Below, piece by piece: positions 34,731 through 43,515 of a DNA stretch of 64,000 nt. Each line of letters begins with the position of its first letter. Positions within the stretch are counted from its first letter, which is position 1. This DNA comes from Pseudomonas sp. CROZ-RG-20F-R04-15 (lineage in GTDB: Bacteria; Pseudomonadota; Gammaproteobacteria; Pseudomonadales; Pseudomonadaceae), in NCBI RefSeq assembly GCF_022662375.1, contig NZ_JAKNQL010000016.1, forward strand, positions 1-64,000. Reading direction: 5' to 3'. A program made the translations under genes and the position numbers. Under the pieces are notes generated by a model, which saw only the letters and a list, made by a program, of their open reading frames with translations, was not told the DNA's origin and searched no databases.

Positions 34731-35048
34731 ACATGGGGTATCAACCGACTGGGTACAAATTTGCACGTCCAACCAGCGTCAAAAAAAAACTGTTCCCCTT
34801 TTCCCACCTCCGTCCATCACGAATGGAGGGGCCGCTTTGGGCATGTCGCGATAAACCACTCGATAGCTTCACTTCCAGGCAGCCTATACCGGGTAGAAAC
34901 TCTGCCAAGCGAAAAACGCCAAGGCCGTCGCAAGCAGCGAAATCAGAAGCCAAAGGAGTAGACGTAGTGATCTACCAAAGATTGCTTTTTTGAGGTGTGG
35001 CTCGCTCAGGCTTGATACGCTCGCTCCCATTGAGACAGGAAGTCAAAG
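34731..35048. other. Intergenic with no supported gene
   Basis: About 320 bases upstream of the 35049 gene. It holds a run of nine A, short open frames without ribosome sites, and the sequence GTGTGGCTCGCTCAGGC near its end, which may be a degraded REP fragment. No gene is supported. Confidence 0.4.
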
Positions 35049-35453
35049 ATGGACAAACCAACCTCCTCCAACACTGCCCCCGCCAAGCGAAGCTGGGCAT
35101 CAGCGACTGAAAAAGAGCGCTCCGATGTCTATTGGTCGTTATCCGACGCGTTTGTCGACAATGAGGTCAACTACGAATTCATCGCGCGCCAAACCGAGGA
35201 TTACGATCGGCGAGAGATCAAGCGAATCCTCTATGAAGAAGTGGCACCGGTTTGCCATACAAATCTCGAGACCGTGATCCCAATAATTTGGTCAGCGTTC
35301 AACCTGGAGCAATTGAAGGCTGACATCGCAGAAACATTGAAAGCTCGAGAACGAAGCCGCTTCAGACGTCAGCTAGACAAATTGCTGATTCGCTGGCTTG
35401 AGTTTCGATACAAATACGTATGGAAAGAGATATCCAGGCATTACCGAAAATGA
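35049..35453 (+). CDS. Conserved hypothetical protein (possibly DUF7079)
   Basis: This 134-residue soluble protein is mostly alpha-helical and charged: YWSLSDAFVDNEVNYEFIAR, EDYDRREIKRILYEEVAPVC, LETVIPIIWSAF. The pattern recalls the Pseudomonas family DUF7079 (from memory, not searched). It lies inside the accessory region between the decayed and intact DUF6124 copies, on the opposite strand. Function unknown. Confidence 0.7.
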   Translation: MDKPTSSNTAPAKRSWASATEKERSDVYWSLSDAFVDNEVNYEFIARQTEDYDRREIKRILYEEVAPVCHTNLETVIPIIWSAFNLEQLKADIAETLKARERSRFRRQLDKLLIRWLEFRYKYVWKEISRHYRK

Positions 35454-35561
35454 GCGCTGCCGTGCTCGATAGCTCCGGTTACCACCGAGATCCCTTTCGA
35501 TCACAGCGCTACCAGTCCCACCGTGGCGCCGGTTAAGCCGCTCGCCACAGTGGGATAGGAT

Positions 35562-35924
35562 TTAAGCTTTAACCTCAACGTTATCCAACGCCTGATTCAC
35601 CGCCAGCTCACCCAACATCACCACCTGCGCAATGCCCAGCGCGGTTTTGCGGTGCGAGGGGTCGAGCACTGCGGCGAAGTTGTTGAGCATTTCCGAGGCG
35701 GAACTCAGCGTTTCACTGGCATTGGCCAGCAGAGATTCCGAGTCGTACTTTGTATTGGCGAGGTACATGCGTTCGGGTTCGTTGACGCTGGCCATGATGT
35801 GGCCGGCGGGAAGGAGGTAGTGATCGAGCGCGCGCTCCGCGGCTTCGTGGAGTTTTTTGGAGTTGGGGGATTCGTAGGGGGATGCGGGATCGGTTTCTGG
35901 TGGGTTGGGCGTTACTTTGAACAT
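35562..35924 (-). CDS. DUF6124 family protein, copy B
   Basis: This 120-residue paralogue of copy A (114 of 120 residues identical by eye) has changes concentrated near the N-terminus (PYESPNSKK versus PYDSLNPKK). An upstream in-frame extension is open through the leader, but ATG 35924 with GGAG upstream matches copy A's start exactly. The paralogues lie 2.87 kb apart in direct orientation. Confidence 0.85.
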   Translation of the reverse strand: MFKVTPNPPETDPASPYESPNSKKLHEAAERALDHYLLPAGHIMASVNEPERMYLANTKYDSESLLANASETLSSASEMLNNFAAVLDPSHRKTALGIAQVVMLGELAVNQALDNVEVKA

Positions 35925-36230
35925 TGATGGAACTCCAGCACTTACAAAATGGGAGCCATCCACTCTCGCTACCAAACGAAGGGTGGTGACCATACACAGG
36001 TTGGTAGACCGGAGCACTGGAACCGGCGCTTCCGAAGAAGCCCTGAGCATGGTCACCATAATCCAGGCGCAAAAATGCGACTGCATGAAGTGACGCGATG
36101 CATCAGTGCTGCGGGTCTACCAAACCCGATCACTGGTTTTCAGTGACCTAGGAACAATAGAACCCGCTAGCTAGACGCACAAGCCGGTGGATTCTGTCTT
36201 AGGTGTAGGGGGAGGCGCAAGGTGGTGTAG
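35925..36230 (-). promoter_or_regulatory. Conserved structured leader of DUF6124 copy B
   Basis: This leader has the same element order as copy A on the minus strand: hairpin TCACTGAAAACCAGTGA (36130-36146), GGGTTTGGTAGACC (about 36114-36127), complementary GGTCTACCAACC (35999-36010) and CGTTTGGTAG (35969-35978). Pairing of the first and middle elements is longer here because GACC/GGTC match. The distal block (33305-33360 in copy A) is nearly identical, CTTAGGTGTAGGGGGAGGCG included. Confidence 0.5.
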
Positions 36231-36239
36231 GGTAGAGGC

Positions 36240-36604
36240 CGAGCAGACTGGCACAGCTTAAACATAACCTGTTTTCTGTTTAGATTGAGATATCGTGGTA
36301 CTTCACTGATCCAGCCAACGTTTGCCAGCCATTCATGAGCCTCTGGGCGATTACATGTAGAGACTAAAAATCCAGCATTACCTTAGGAGTTGCAATTTCC
36401 GTTAAAATGACAAAAACACTTTCGACTGGACGATGAAAACCAAGCAACATAGAATCACATGAAATCTGACTAAGATTCGGGGAATTCAAAATCTTACGAA
36501 TGCAAACAGCGCATTTCAACGAATCGTGCAAATAGTTGCTTACCCCCAAATAAAACAAACAACCCCGCACAAATGACGTTGTATTTATTGATACGGATAA
36601 TCAC
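36240..36604. other. AT-rich intergenic region before the NERD-helicase gene
   Basis: About 365 bases of clearly AT-rich sequence. A 68-codon frame on the minus strand (36364-36570) has no ribosome site and no family resemblance and is not called. The promoter of the NERD-helicase gene should lie here. Confidence 0.45.
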
Positions 36605-39055
36605 ATGGCAATAATGCATCCCCCCCACGGACCAAAATTCAACGACAGCCATGTGGCAGAGCCTATTGTTTATCGTCTACTTGAAGAGCAGCTAAATGAT
36701 GATTTCCATATTATCCATAGCATTCCATGGCTATCTTCATTTATAGATGAGCTACAAAACAACAAAAGTCCAGTTGGAGAAATTGATTTTCTCATACTAC
36801 ATCCAGACCTCGGAATACTTGCGCTTGAGGTAAAAGGAGGTGTGATCGGGCATAACTCATCAGGATTCTATTACAGCAAAACAAGCGTTGACCCCGTAGC
36901 CCAGTTGAACCGCGGTATATTTGCCATTCAGGAATGGATGAGAAACAATGGCGTGACGGTTCAAATTGGACGTGCTTATTTCTTTCCAGGCTCAGAAACA
37001 AACACCTCACAATTGCCTCCCAGCGTGGTAGACAACAACCATCTATTGCCAATCAAATTAATCCTGGACATTAAAGATCTAGATCGAGTTGACGAAAGAG
37101 TCCGCTCAATCATGAATTACTTTAAAAAACTTCTAAACACCGCACCGTTCAGCAAGCTCAAAATTGAGGCAATCATTGAAATGCTGATCCCGACAGCCAA
37201 CTATACGCCTTGTTGGCACTCAAAAATAAATAGCGACAACAAATTATGGCTTCGGCTGACACCCGAACAACAAGAGTGCATTCATTGGGCATTGGAAAAG
37301 GATCGGTTTTTAATTAGCGGTTGGCCAGGGACGGGGAAAACAATTATAGCAATTGAAACTGCACGTAGGCTATCCACTTCAGAAACGTCGGTACTCTGCA
37401 TTACATTCAACTCGCTCCTTGCCAAAAAAATATCAAGCGAATTAATTGACCACTCCAACACGCTCGCTACAACTATCTACTCATTGTGCTCAAAAGCTTC
37501 AACTTACAATGGTGAAAAAGTGATTTTCACGGCCGAGTGGTTTGAGAAGCAAGCAGCAACCAGTCTAAAAAAAGCTTGCGATAGTGGGTTCCTGAATAAA
37601 TACTCAGCTCTCATCATCGATGAAGGTCAAGTAATTCGGAGAGAACTCTGGGAAATACTAATAGAGAATTTCTCAACAAAAAAAATTATCGCCATGTGTG
37701 ATGCAGCTCAAGCATTTCCATACGAAAAACCAGTCAGCCTTGCACAGATAGAAAAATATCTTGATGTGCAAGCATACTTTCTTACTGAAAGTCTCCGCAT
37801 GCCTAAACGCGTTTGCGAACGGTTAAAAATCTTTCAGCAACCTACGCACTCCATTATAAACTCAAGGCAAAATGATGAAGACACCCTTACAGAGATAATC
37901 ACCAGCAACCAAACAAACATTCTACGCCAAATAATCGCCCAAACATTAGCTCAAGGATTGCTGCCCGCGCACATTATCGTATTAACACCAACTTACATGC
38001 GAATCCCCGAGAGTTTAGTTCCTCAAGGCATTAAAGTTGAGTCCATAGGACGATTCAGGGGCATGGAAAGCCCTGTTATCATTATTTTGGCATATACAGA
38101 CATGTCAAATATAGAATTCTTTTGCGCCTACTCACGTTCAACATCACGCTGCATCGTAATTTTAGATGCCTATGATGTCCAAAAAGGAAAATACGAAAAT
38201 TTAGGTAGAGAACTTTATCTGAAAAACATGGAACATGTTGATTCTGAAGCATCCAAGTCACTAACAAAAACAATGATCGAAAGCCACTCAACTATCGATA
38301 TCACTCCGCAAAATTCCGTATTCCACATCGCATGGTCGGAAACCTGGCACGCATACATATTACCCGTCCAGAAATGCGAAATAACCAGACTCCTGGTTGA
38401 AGCCTTTCTTATCCATTCTGACACTCCCACGATATATACTTGGAGACCGGACTCAAGAAATACAGTCTCGATGATAGGTACAGAGGAGAACACCTACTCA
38501 TTGACCTTAGAACTAAAATACTGCCACACATGCCTTAAACTAACTCCTCACAATGTAGGTAATTCGTCAACTGGAATTTGCCATGCGTGCATAAACCCTC
38601 GCAATGAGCGAAATCCAGATTTTGAAAATCATACACTTCAAATAATAAGTATACTTACCAACAGAACAAAGCATTCAACTGAAGCCGTTGAAAATCTTCC
38701 CATTCAAATATACTCAATAGGCGCACTATTAAAAAGCAAATACGACACCACCCAAAGCGAGTTAATTGCAGCTTTTACCCAATTGAGCCTTGAAGGCAGA
38801 GTTGCCATGGCATTGACAATTAGGGACTTGACGATTGGACACAATAAAAACAAAACCGAATTCAAGATAAGTGAGATTTCAAAAAAGACATACAGCTGGA
38901 ATAAAAAACTCCATGCTTTTTCTTTTCAACAATGGCAAGGCTTTATTAATGACGCCTTCGTAAAACTAGAAAACAACGGATTGATCACTAAAGGGGCTAA
39001 AGGCATAAGAATAATAAAACGTGAAAAATTTATAATAAAGACCAACCAAGATTAG
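36605..39055 (+). CDS. NERD nuclease - SF1 helicase - zinc ribbon protein, candidate defence gene
   Basis: This 816-residue protein has an N-terminal NERD nuclease-like domain (about residues 15-130) with PD-(D/E)xK-type residues: EIDFLI (Glu59, Asp61) and LALEVKGG (Glu75, Lys77). The helicase core follows: LTPEQQECI (218-226), Walker A GWPGTGKT (239-246), Walker B ALIIDEGQ (Asp339, Glu340), RFRGMESPVIII (483-494) and CAYSRSTSRCIVI (507-519). A four-Cys zinc ribbon (CHTC 640-643, CHAC 659-662) and a possible winged-helix C-terminus complete it. It would act on nucleic acid. AT-rich codons and the accessory setting suggest horizontal transfer and a role in defence against phage or plasmids, which is inference. 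Confidence 0.85.
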   Translation: MAIMHPPHGPKFNDSHVAEPIVYRLLEEQLNDDFHIIHSIPWLSSFIDELQNNKSPVGEIDFLILHPDLGILALEVKGGVIGHNSSGFYYSKTSVDPVAQLNRGIFAIQEWMRNNGVTVQIGRAYFFPGSETNTSQLPPSVVDNNHLLPIKLILDIKDLDRVDERVRSIMNYFKKLLNTAPFSKLKIEAIIEMLIPTANYTPCWHSKINSDNKLWLRLTPEQQECIHWALEKDRFLISGWPGTGKTIIAIETARRLSTSETSVLCITFNSLLAKKISSELIDHSNTLATTIYSLCSKASTYNGEKVIFTAEWFEKQAATSLKKACDSGFLNKYSALIIDEGQVIRRELWEILIENFSTKKIIAMCDAAQAFPYEKPVSLAQIEKYLDVQAYFLTESLRMPKRVCERLKIFQQPTHSIINSRQNDEDTLTEIITSNQTNILRQIIAQTLAQGLLPAHIIVLTPTYMRIPESLVPQGIKVESIGRFRGMESPVIIILAYTDMSNIEFFCAYSRSTSRCIVILDAYDVQKGKYENLGRELYLKNMEHVDSEASKSLTKTMIESHSTIDITPQNSVFHIAWSETWHAYILPVQKCEITRLLVEAFLIHSDTPTIYTWRPDSRNTVSMIGTEENTYSLTLELKYCHTCLKLTPHNVGNSSTGICHACINPRNERNPDFENHTLQIISILTNRTKHSTEAVENLPIQIYSIGALLKSKYDTTQSELIAAFTQLSLEGRVAMALTIRDLTIGHNKNKTEFKISEISKKTYSWNKKLHAFSFQQWQGFINDAFVKLENNGLITKGAKGIRIIKREKFIIKTNQD

Positions 39056-39285
39056 TCACTCTTCAAAAATCTCGAAAAAAGGGGGACGAAATTATTTGCT
39101 TCCTCCCCCCTACCCCCTATATAAATCCGTAACTTTTTCTTTTATTAAGCATTGTTAATCAAACATAGGTATCGCTGTTTAGCCTAAGGATAAATGCATA
39201 CTGCACCAACGCCATACATCGAATAAAGTCAGCGACTAGTTTATTGACACAACTCGCGCCCCTATCGAATATCCCCCCTTACACT
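39056..39285. other. Convergent intergenic region
   Basis: About 230 AT-rich bases between the convergent NERD-helicase gene and the membrane protein gene. A G-rich run (39080-39086) and a C-rich run (39103-39116) could pair as a weak transcript end. No gene seen. Confidence 0.4.
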
Positions 39286-40392
39286 TCACTCCGAACCCTT
39301 TACTGCCTTGACGCTTACCTGTTCCCCTACAGTTTTAGCGATAAAATCTGGTACCAACCGTTCACTGAAACCAGCAACTATTGCAAGAATCAATAACCTA
39401 CTGTTACTTTCTCCCATGAGCCCTAGCAGCAAGCCAGCCTTGCATGCCACTAAAGAAATAACTCCAAAAGCACACCCCAAACAAACACGAACCACCCCGT
39501 GCAAAACTATTATCCTTGTAGACTCATACATGCCAACCTGAAGACTCTTAGAACGCTGCAGCACAGAAATCAGCGCACCACACACACCACCGGAAAGCCC
39601 CATTAAAAGCGTTATATGATTTTTAGAGACTCCCGCACCCAATATAAGAAACAAGCTCCCTGCGACAAGCAGAATAAAAAAAGAAAAAAGCATGACATAC
39701 AATATCAGATTAAATATCGCATCATCCGCAACATTTTTATCGACGTACCTTACAACCGGCTCAAAGACCTTGGCCAGATCGCTTATCGGCGCTATTGATT
39801 CAGCCCTCAAGCCAATTGCCAAACATGTTGCCAGCTTATAATTAAACAACTTTATTCTCGATTTGCTTAAAACCACAGTCCCCCAAGCCTTTAGTCTATA
39901 AAACTCTGAGAAAACGCTATATCGCTTCCTTAACTCCCGCCGAATATTATATTTCACCAAGCCTTCAGCATCTAAATAAACAATAAAATCATCTGTATAA
40001 TCAACAAGCGTACCAGGATCAGGCTCCTCCCGCACGTATTTCGCAAACGAACTCATGGCTGTATCAACCGCAACAATGGAGCTTTCGTCCCTACAACCGC
40101 TTATCAGCACAAGAGACAATACCGAGACAATATGGCCATTTGTTATATCAACATTTATATATCTAAACTTCTTTGTAGCACTCGCAATTATTGAGTCCAG
40201 CGCATTAAGCTTTAACGCCGCAATTGGATCAATATTAGTAACAGAATAACAAACCCGAAAACCTGAATAATATATAATCGCAGACTTACCGGTAAACAGA
40301 ACCTCATCCACCAGTGTACCATCCAGACTATCTCCATTAGAAACTTCTGAAAAATGCTTAATTTGACTACTTAAAAAAATCTTAGACACCAA
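39286..40392 (-). CDS. Membrane protein with large soluble N-terminus, unknown
   Basis: This 368-residue protein has about 225 soluble residues, then four predicted membrane helices (IFNLILYVMLFSFFILLVAG, HITLLMGLSGGVCGALISVL, RVCLGCAFGVISLVACKAGL, LLILAIVAGFSERLVPDFIA). The Gly-rich helix ending in SVLQR and the AGFSERLVPDF segment recur together in uncharacterised membrane proteins of accessory islands (memory-based). It is AT-rich like its convergent neighbour, the NERD-helicase. It could be a sensor or pore partner, but that is speculation. Confidence 0.7.
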   Translation of the reverse strand: MVSKIFLSSQIKHFSEVSNGDSLDGTLVDEVLFTGKSAIIYYSGFRVCYSVTNIDPIAALKLNALDSIIASATKKFRYINVDITNGHIVSVLSLVLISGCRDESSIVAVDTAMSSFAKYVREEPDPGTLVDYTDDFIVYLDAEGLVKYNIRRELRKRYSVFSEFYRLKAWGTVVLSKSRIKLFNYKLATCLAIGLRAESIAPISDLAKVFEPVVRYVDKNVADDAIFNLILYVMLFSFFILLVAGSLFLILGAGVSKNHITLLMGLSGGVCGALISVLQRSKSLQVGMYESTRIIVLHGVVRVCLGCAFGVISLVACKAGLLLGLMGESNSRLLILAIVAGFSERLVPDFIAKTVGEQVSVKAVKGSE

Positions 40393-40763
40393 TAATCACT
40401 CAAATTAAAATCAAAAACGATATAAAATCAACTTCAACAATCATTCTTTCGCCAAATCAGGCTGATCTCCGAAACTCGCCAGCGAGTTCTCTTAAAAGTA
40501 AATTCAATAATTCCATTTGGCGATAGCCCCTTCAACGGACACAAGCATGACTCACGAAACGAAAATAGATGACGCAGTTTTTCAGGCATGGGAGCCATCC
40601 CCCCCATCATCGCTGATAGCCAGATGCTATCAGCACCATTCATGACTGTCTCGCCTAATCCCACACTTGTTTCAAGTTTATTCTTCTAGCGGATATCGCT
40701 AAGTTCACCGGTCATACCTGATAAACTCCCCACCTCCCAGCCCCACCCAATCCAGAATCGCCA
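40393..40763. other. Region between the island and dusA
   Basis: A 371-base gap. It contains a strong palindrome GCTGATAGC-CAGAT-GCTATCAGC (40612-40634) and a 76-codon minus-strand frame (40434-40664) starting at GTG without a clear ribosome site; its translation (MAPMPEKLRHLFSF and so on) matches nothing I recognise. GC content changes here from the AT-rich island to the native dusA gene. No integrase or repeated dusA fragment was seen. Confidence 0.5.
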
Positions 40764-41759
40764 ATGTCCCCTATCACCGCCACACCCGCCCCACTCTCCC
40801 GCCGCTTCTCTGTCGCCCCGATGATGGATTGGACCGACCGCCATTGCCGTTTCTTCCTACGCCTCCTATCGAAGAACGCCCTGCTCTACACCGAAATGGT
40901 CACCACCGGCGCGCTGCTCAACGGCGATCACGAGCGTTTCCTCCGTCACAACGAAGCCGAGCATCCTCTGGCCTTGCAGTTGGGTGGTAGCGTTCCGTTG
41001 GATCTGGCCGCCTGCGCCCGCATGGCTCAGGAACACGGCTACGACGAGGTAAACCTGAACGTCGGCTGCCCAAGCGATCGTGTGCAGAACAACATGATCG
41101 GCGCCTGCCTGATGGGTCATCCGCAACTGGTGGCGGATTGTGTGAAGGCAATGCAAGACGCAGTGACAATTCCAGTAACGGTAAAGCACCGCATAGGCAT
41201 CAACGGTCGGGACAGTTACTCGGAACTGTGTGATTTCGTCGGCACCGTGCGCGATGCCGGGTGCACGAGTTTTACCGTGCATGCGCGGATTGCGATTCTG
41301 GAGGGGTTGTCGCCGAAGGAGAATCGCGACATTCCGCCGTTGCGCTATGACGTGGCGGCGCAGCTGAAGGCGGATTTTCCGGCGTTGGAGATTGTGCTGA
41401 ATGGCGGGATCAAGACGATGGAGGCTTGCCATGAGCATTTGCAGACGTTCGACGGTGTGATGTTGGGGCGTGAGGCTTATCACAATCCGTATTTGCTGGC
41501 GGAGGTGGATCAGCAGTTGTTTGGCAGTTCGGCGCCGGTGATCAGTCGGGCTGAGGCGTTGGCGCAGTTGCGTCCTTATATAGCTGAGCATTTGCTGGCG
41601 GGTGGGGCGATGCATCACATCACGCGGCATGTGCTGGGCTTGGGCACGGGGTTCCCGGGGGCGCGGAAATTCCGTCAGTTGTTGTCGGTGGATATTCACA
41701 AGGCCAAGGATCCGCTGGCGTTGCTGGATCAGGCGGCCGAGTTGCTTGAAGGTCGTTGA
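40764..41759 (+). CDS. dusA: tRNA-dihydrouridine synthase A
   Basis: This 331-residue FMN- and NADPH-dependent enzyme reduces uridines 20/20a in the tRNA D-loop. Family signatures: SVAPMMDWTDRHCRFFLRLL at the N-terminus, LNVGCPSDRVQ with the catalytic Cys, VKHRIGIN, FTVHARIA and LNGGI for FMN phosphate. It is intact. The 5' end of dusA is a documented integration site for genomic islands, and the AT-rich accessory region ends just upstream. Confidence 0.97.
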   Translation: MSPITATPAPLSRRFSVAPMMDWTDRHCRFFLRLLSKNALLYTEMVTTGALLNGDHERFLRHNEAEHPLALQLGGSVPLDLAACARMAQEHGYDEVNLNVGCPSDRVQNNMIGACLMGHPQLVADCVKAMQDAVTIPVTVKHRIGINGRDSYSELCDFVGTVRDAGCTSFTVHARIAILEGLSPKENRDIPPLRYDVAAQLKADFPALEIVLNGGIKTMEACHEHLQTFDGVMLGREAYHNPYLLAEVDQQLFGSSAPVISRAEALAQLRPYIAEHLLAGGAMHHITRHVLGLGTGFPGARKFRQLLSVDIHKAKDPLALLDQAAELLEGR

Positions 41760-41833
41760 TTGATGGTTTGAGTGGCGGGCGATGCATGAGCGTTGCCCGG
41801 TTTTTTGTTGTACTGACAGGATGTCTTTTGGTT

Positions 41834-42205
41834 ATGCCCGCGTTTACTTTTTCTGCTTTCAAGCGCTTCACCCTCCTCGCCTTGTTCAGCTTCACTTCCG
41901 ACGTTTATGCACACTGCGATGGCTTTTGCATGGGCCGTACCGATACGCCGTGGGAGGTGACGCAGATTTCCGGGCTCACCTTGGTGTCTTTATTTCTCGC
42001 ACCTTTTTCGGCTAGCCAGGAAACGACCGACAGTCACAAGCGTGTTTACTCCGCCGAGGAGCAGGAAGACGCGCGACTCTATCTGGCTAGCGACGGCATG
42101 CTGCAGGCCGCGTACTTCACCTCGGCCTTGCAGCGCTATCGCCAGGAGTCGCCGGATTCGGCGTTAAACGATCTCGCCATTGCGGCGTTGATCAGCGCTC
42201 AGTGA
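41834..42205 (+). CDS. DUF2388 domain protein, exported
   Basis: This protein of about 123 residues has a signal peptide (SAFKRFTLLALFSFTSDVYA, cleavage before HCDG) and a DUF2388-type C-terminal half: EEQEDARLYLASDGMLQAAY, FTSALQRYRQ, LNDLAIAALISAQ. The start is uncertain: ATG 41834 gives a good signal, and an ATG at 41786 is also in frame. Its TGA directly abuts the stop of the convergent uppP gene. Function unknown. Confidence 0.75.
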   Translation: MPAFTFSAFKRFTLLALFSFTSDVYAHCDGFCMGRTDTPWEVTQISGLTLVSLFLAPFSASQETTDSHKRVYSAEEQEDARLYLASDGMLQAAYFTSALQRYRQESPDSALNDLAIAALISAQ

Positions 42206-43039
42206 TCAGGCCGCCGCTGCGGCGGTCCAGTTGACCCAGCCAAACAGCCACGTCGCCAGAATCAACAAACCAAACGCGATCCGATACCAAGCAAACGCGG
42301 CGTAGCTATGGTTGGCAATAAACTTGAGCAAGCCGCGCACGGCGATCATCGCGAAGATGAACGCGGTGACGAAACCGAGGGCAAAGACCGGCAGGTCGTT
42401 GGGCTGGAACAGGTCGCGGTATTTGTAGCCGGAGTAGACGGCGGCACCGACCATGGTCGGCATGGCGAGGAAGAACGAGAACTCGGTGGCGGCTTTGCGC
42501 GACAGACCGAAGAGCAGGCCGCCGATGATGGTCGAGCCGGAGCGTGAGGTGCCGGGAATCATCGCCAGGCATTGTACGAATCCGACTTTCAGTGCGTGAG
42601 ACCAGCGCATGTCGTCGACGTGTTCGACGCTGATCACATGGCTGCGCTGTTCGGCCCACAACATGATGACGCCGCCGACAACCAGTGCCACGGCGACGGT
42701 GATCGGGTTAAACAAGTATTCGTGGATGGCGTCGGCGAACAACACGCCCAGGACCACGGCGGGCAGAAAGGCGATCAGCAAGTTGAGGGTGAAGCGTTGG
42801 GCATTACGTTCGGTGGGCAGGCCTTTGATGATGTCGAAGATCTTCGGTCGAAACTCCCAGACGACGGCAAGGATGGCCCCCAGTTGAATAATGATGTTGA
42901 ACGCCATGGCGCGTTCGCCGCCGAATTCCAGCAAGTCGGCGACAATGATCTGGTGGCCGGTACTCGAGATCGGCAAGAACTCGGTCAGGCCTTCTACCGC
43001 ACCTAATATCAACACCTGGAAAAGGGTCCAGAAATCCAT
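42206..43039 (-). CDS. uppP: Undecaprenyl-diphosphatase UppP/BacA
   Basis: This 277-residue integral membrane phosphatase recycles undecaprenyl pyrophosphate to the monophosphate lipid carrier used for peptidoglycan and surface polysaccharides. Catalytic segments [14 protein letters not shown] and [11 protein letters not shown] are intact. ATG 43039 has GGAGG upstream. It confers bacitracin tolerance in relatives. Its nearness to the exopolysaccharide locus makes sense because that pathway uses the same lipid carrier. Confidence 0.95.
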   Translation of the reverse strand: MDFWTLFQVLILGAVEGLTEFLPISSTGHQIIVADLLEFGGERAMAFNIIIQLGAILAVVWEFRPKIFDIIKGLPTERNAQRFTLNLLIAFLPAVVLGVLFADAIHEYLFNPITVAVALVVGGVIMLWAEQRSHVISVEHVDDMRWSHALKVGFVQCLAMIPGTSRSGSTIIGGLLFGLSRKAATEFSFFLAMPTMVGAAVYSGYKYRDLFQPNDLPVFALGFVTAFIFAMIAVRGLLKFIANHSYAAFAWYRIAFGLLILATWLFGWVNWTAAAAA

Positions 43040-43515
43040 TAATCCTCCGTCAGGCGCTCTTGATAAGCGACCGGGTAATAACACTCAGGGGTTGAGTATC
43101 TGCAGTGAGACCATTGACATAAATAAACGCAAAAGTTCATCAGCCACAAAGATTACGTCTTATTAAAAGACACACTCAAGCCATGTTAGTAATCGTCGGC
43201 CGACGAACTACGCAGAAAATATTTAGGCCTTTTGCAGAAAAAAGTTGCTCTGACAATAAAGTGTGATCAAAATCACATTATTCAGAGATGGCCAGACAGT
43301 GGCAGATAGACATAGACGAAGCCATCGCAATAAGCTCAAAATAGTGGCACCATTGCATATCGCCACCATCTAAGCAGTAGTTCACCCCTCCGAGAAAATC
43401 AACTAAAAGCTTGAAAAGCTTAATTATTGTTAGAAAACTCGGGAGCCACGTCTAAAAATCGCGTGAATGTTACCAATTGTCAGTCACAGATGAGAACCGG
43501 TGCTTTAACATCCCG
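43040..43515. other. Long divergent promoter region (uppP / regulator)
   Basis: This 476-base AT-rich region separates uppP (minus) from the first winged-helix regulator gene (plus). It includes a perfect CRP-type site (listed separately). No gene is supported in it. Such a long upstream region suggests complex control of the regulator. Confidence 0.5.
43262..43277. promoter_or_regulatory. CRP/Vfr-type binding site
   Basis: TGTGATCAAAATCACA is a perfect match to the TGTGA-N6-TCACA consensus recognised by CRP and, in Pseudomonas, Vfr. It lies about 250 bases upstream of the regulator start and 223 bases upstream of uppP. Confidence 0.6.

Noticed and set aside
36364-36570. 68-codon minus-strand frame in the AT-rich gap
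   Set aside because: No ribosome site, no signal or family, and such length is expected by chance in AT-rich DNA with few other constraints.
43325-43345. Possible sigma-54 promoter (TGGCACCATTGCAT)
   Set aside because: The GG-to-GC spacing is shorter than a -24/-12 promoter requires.
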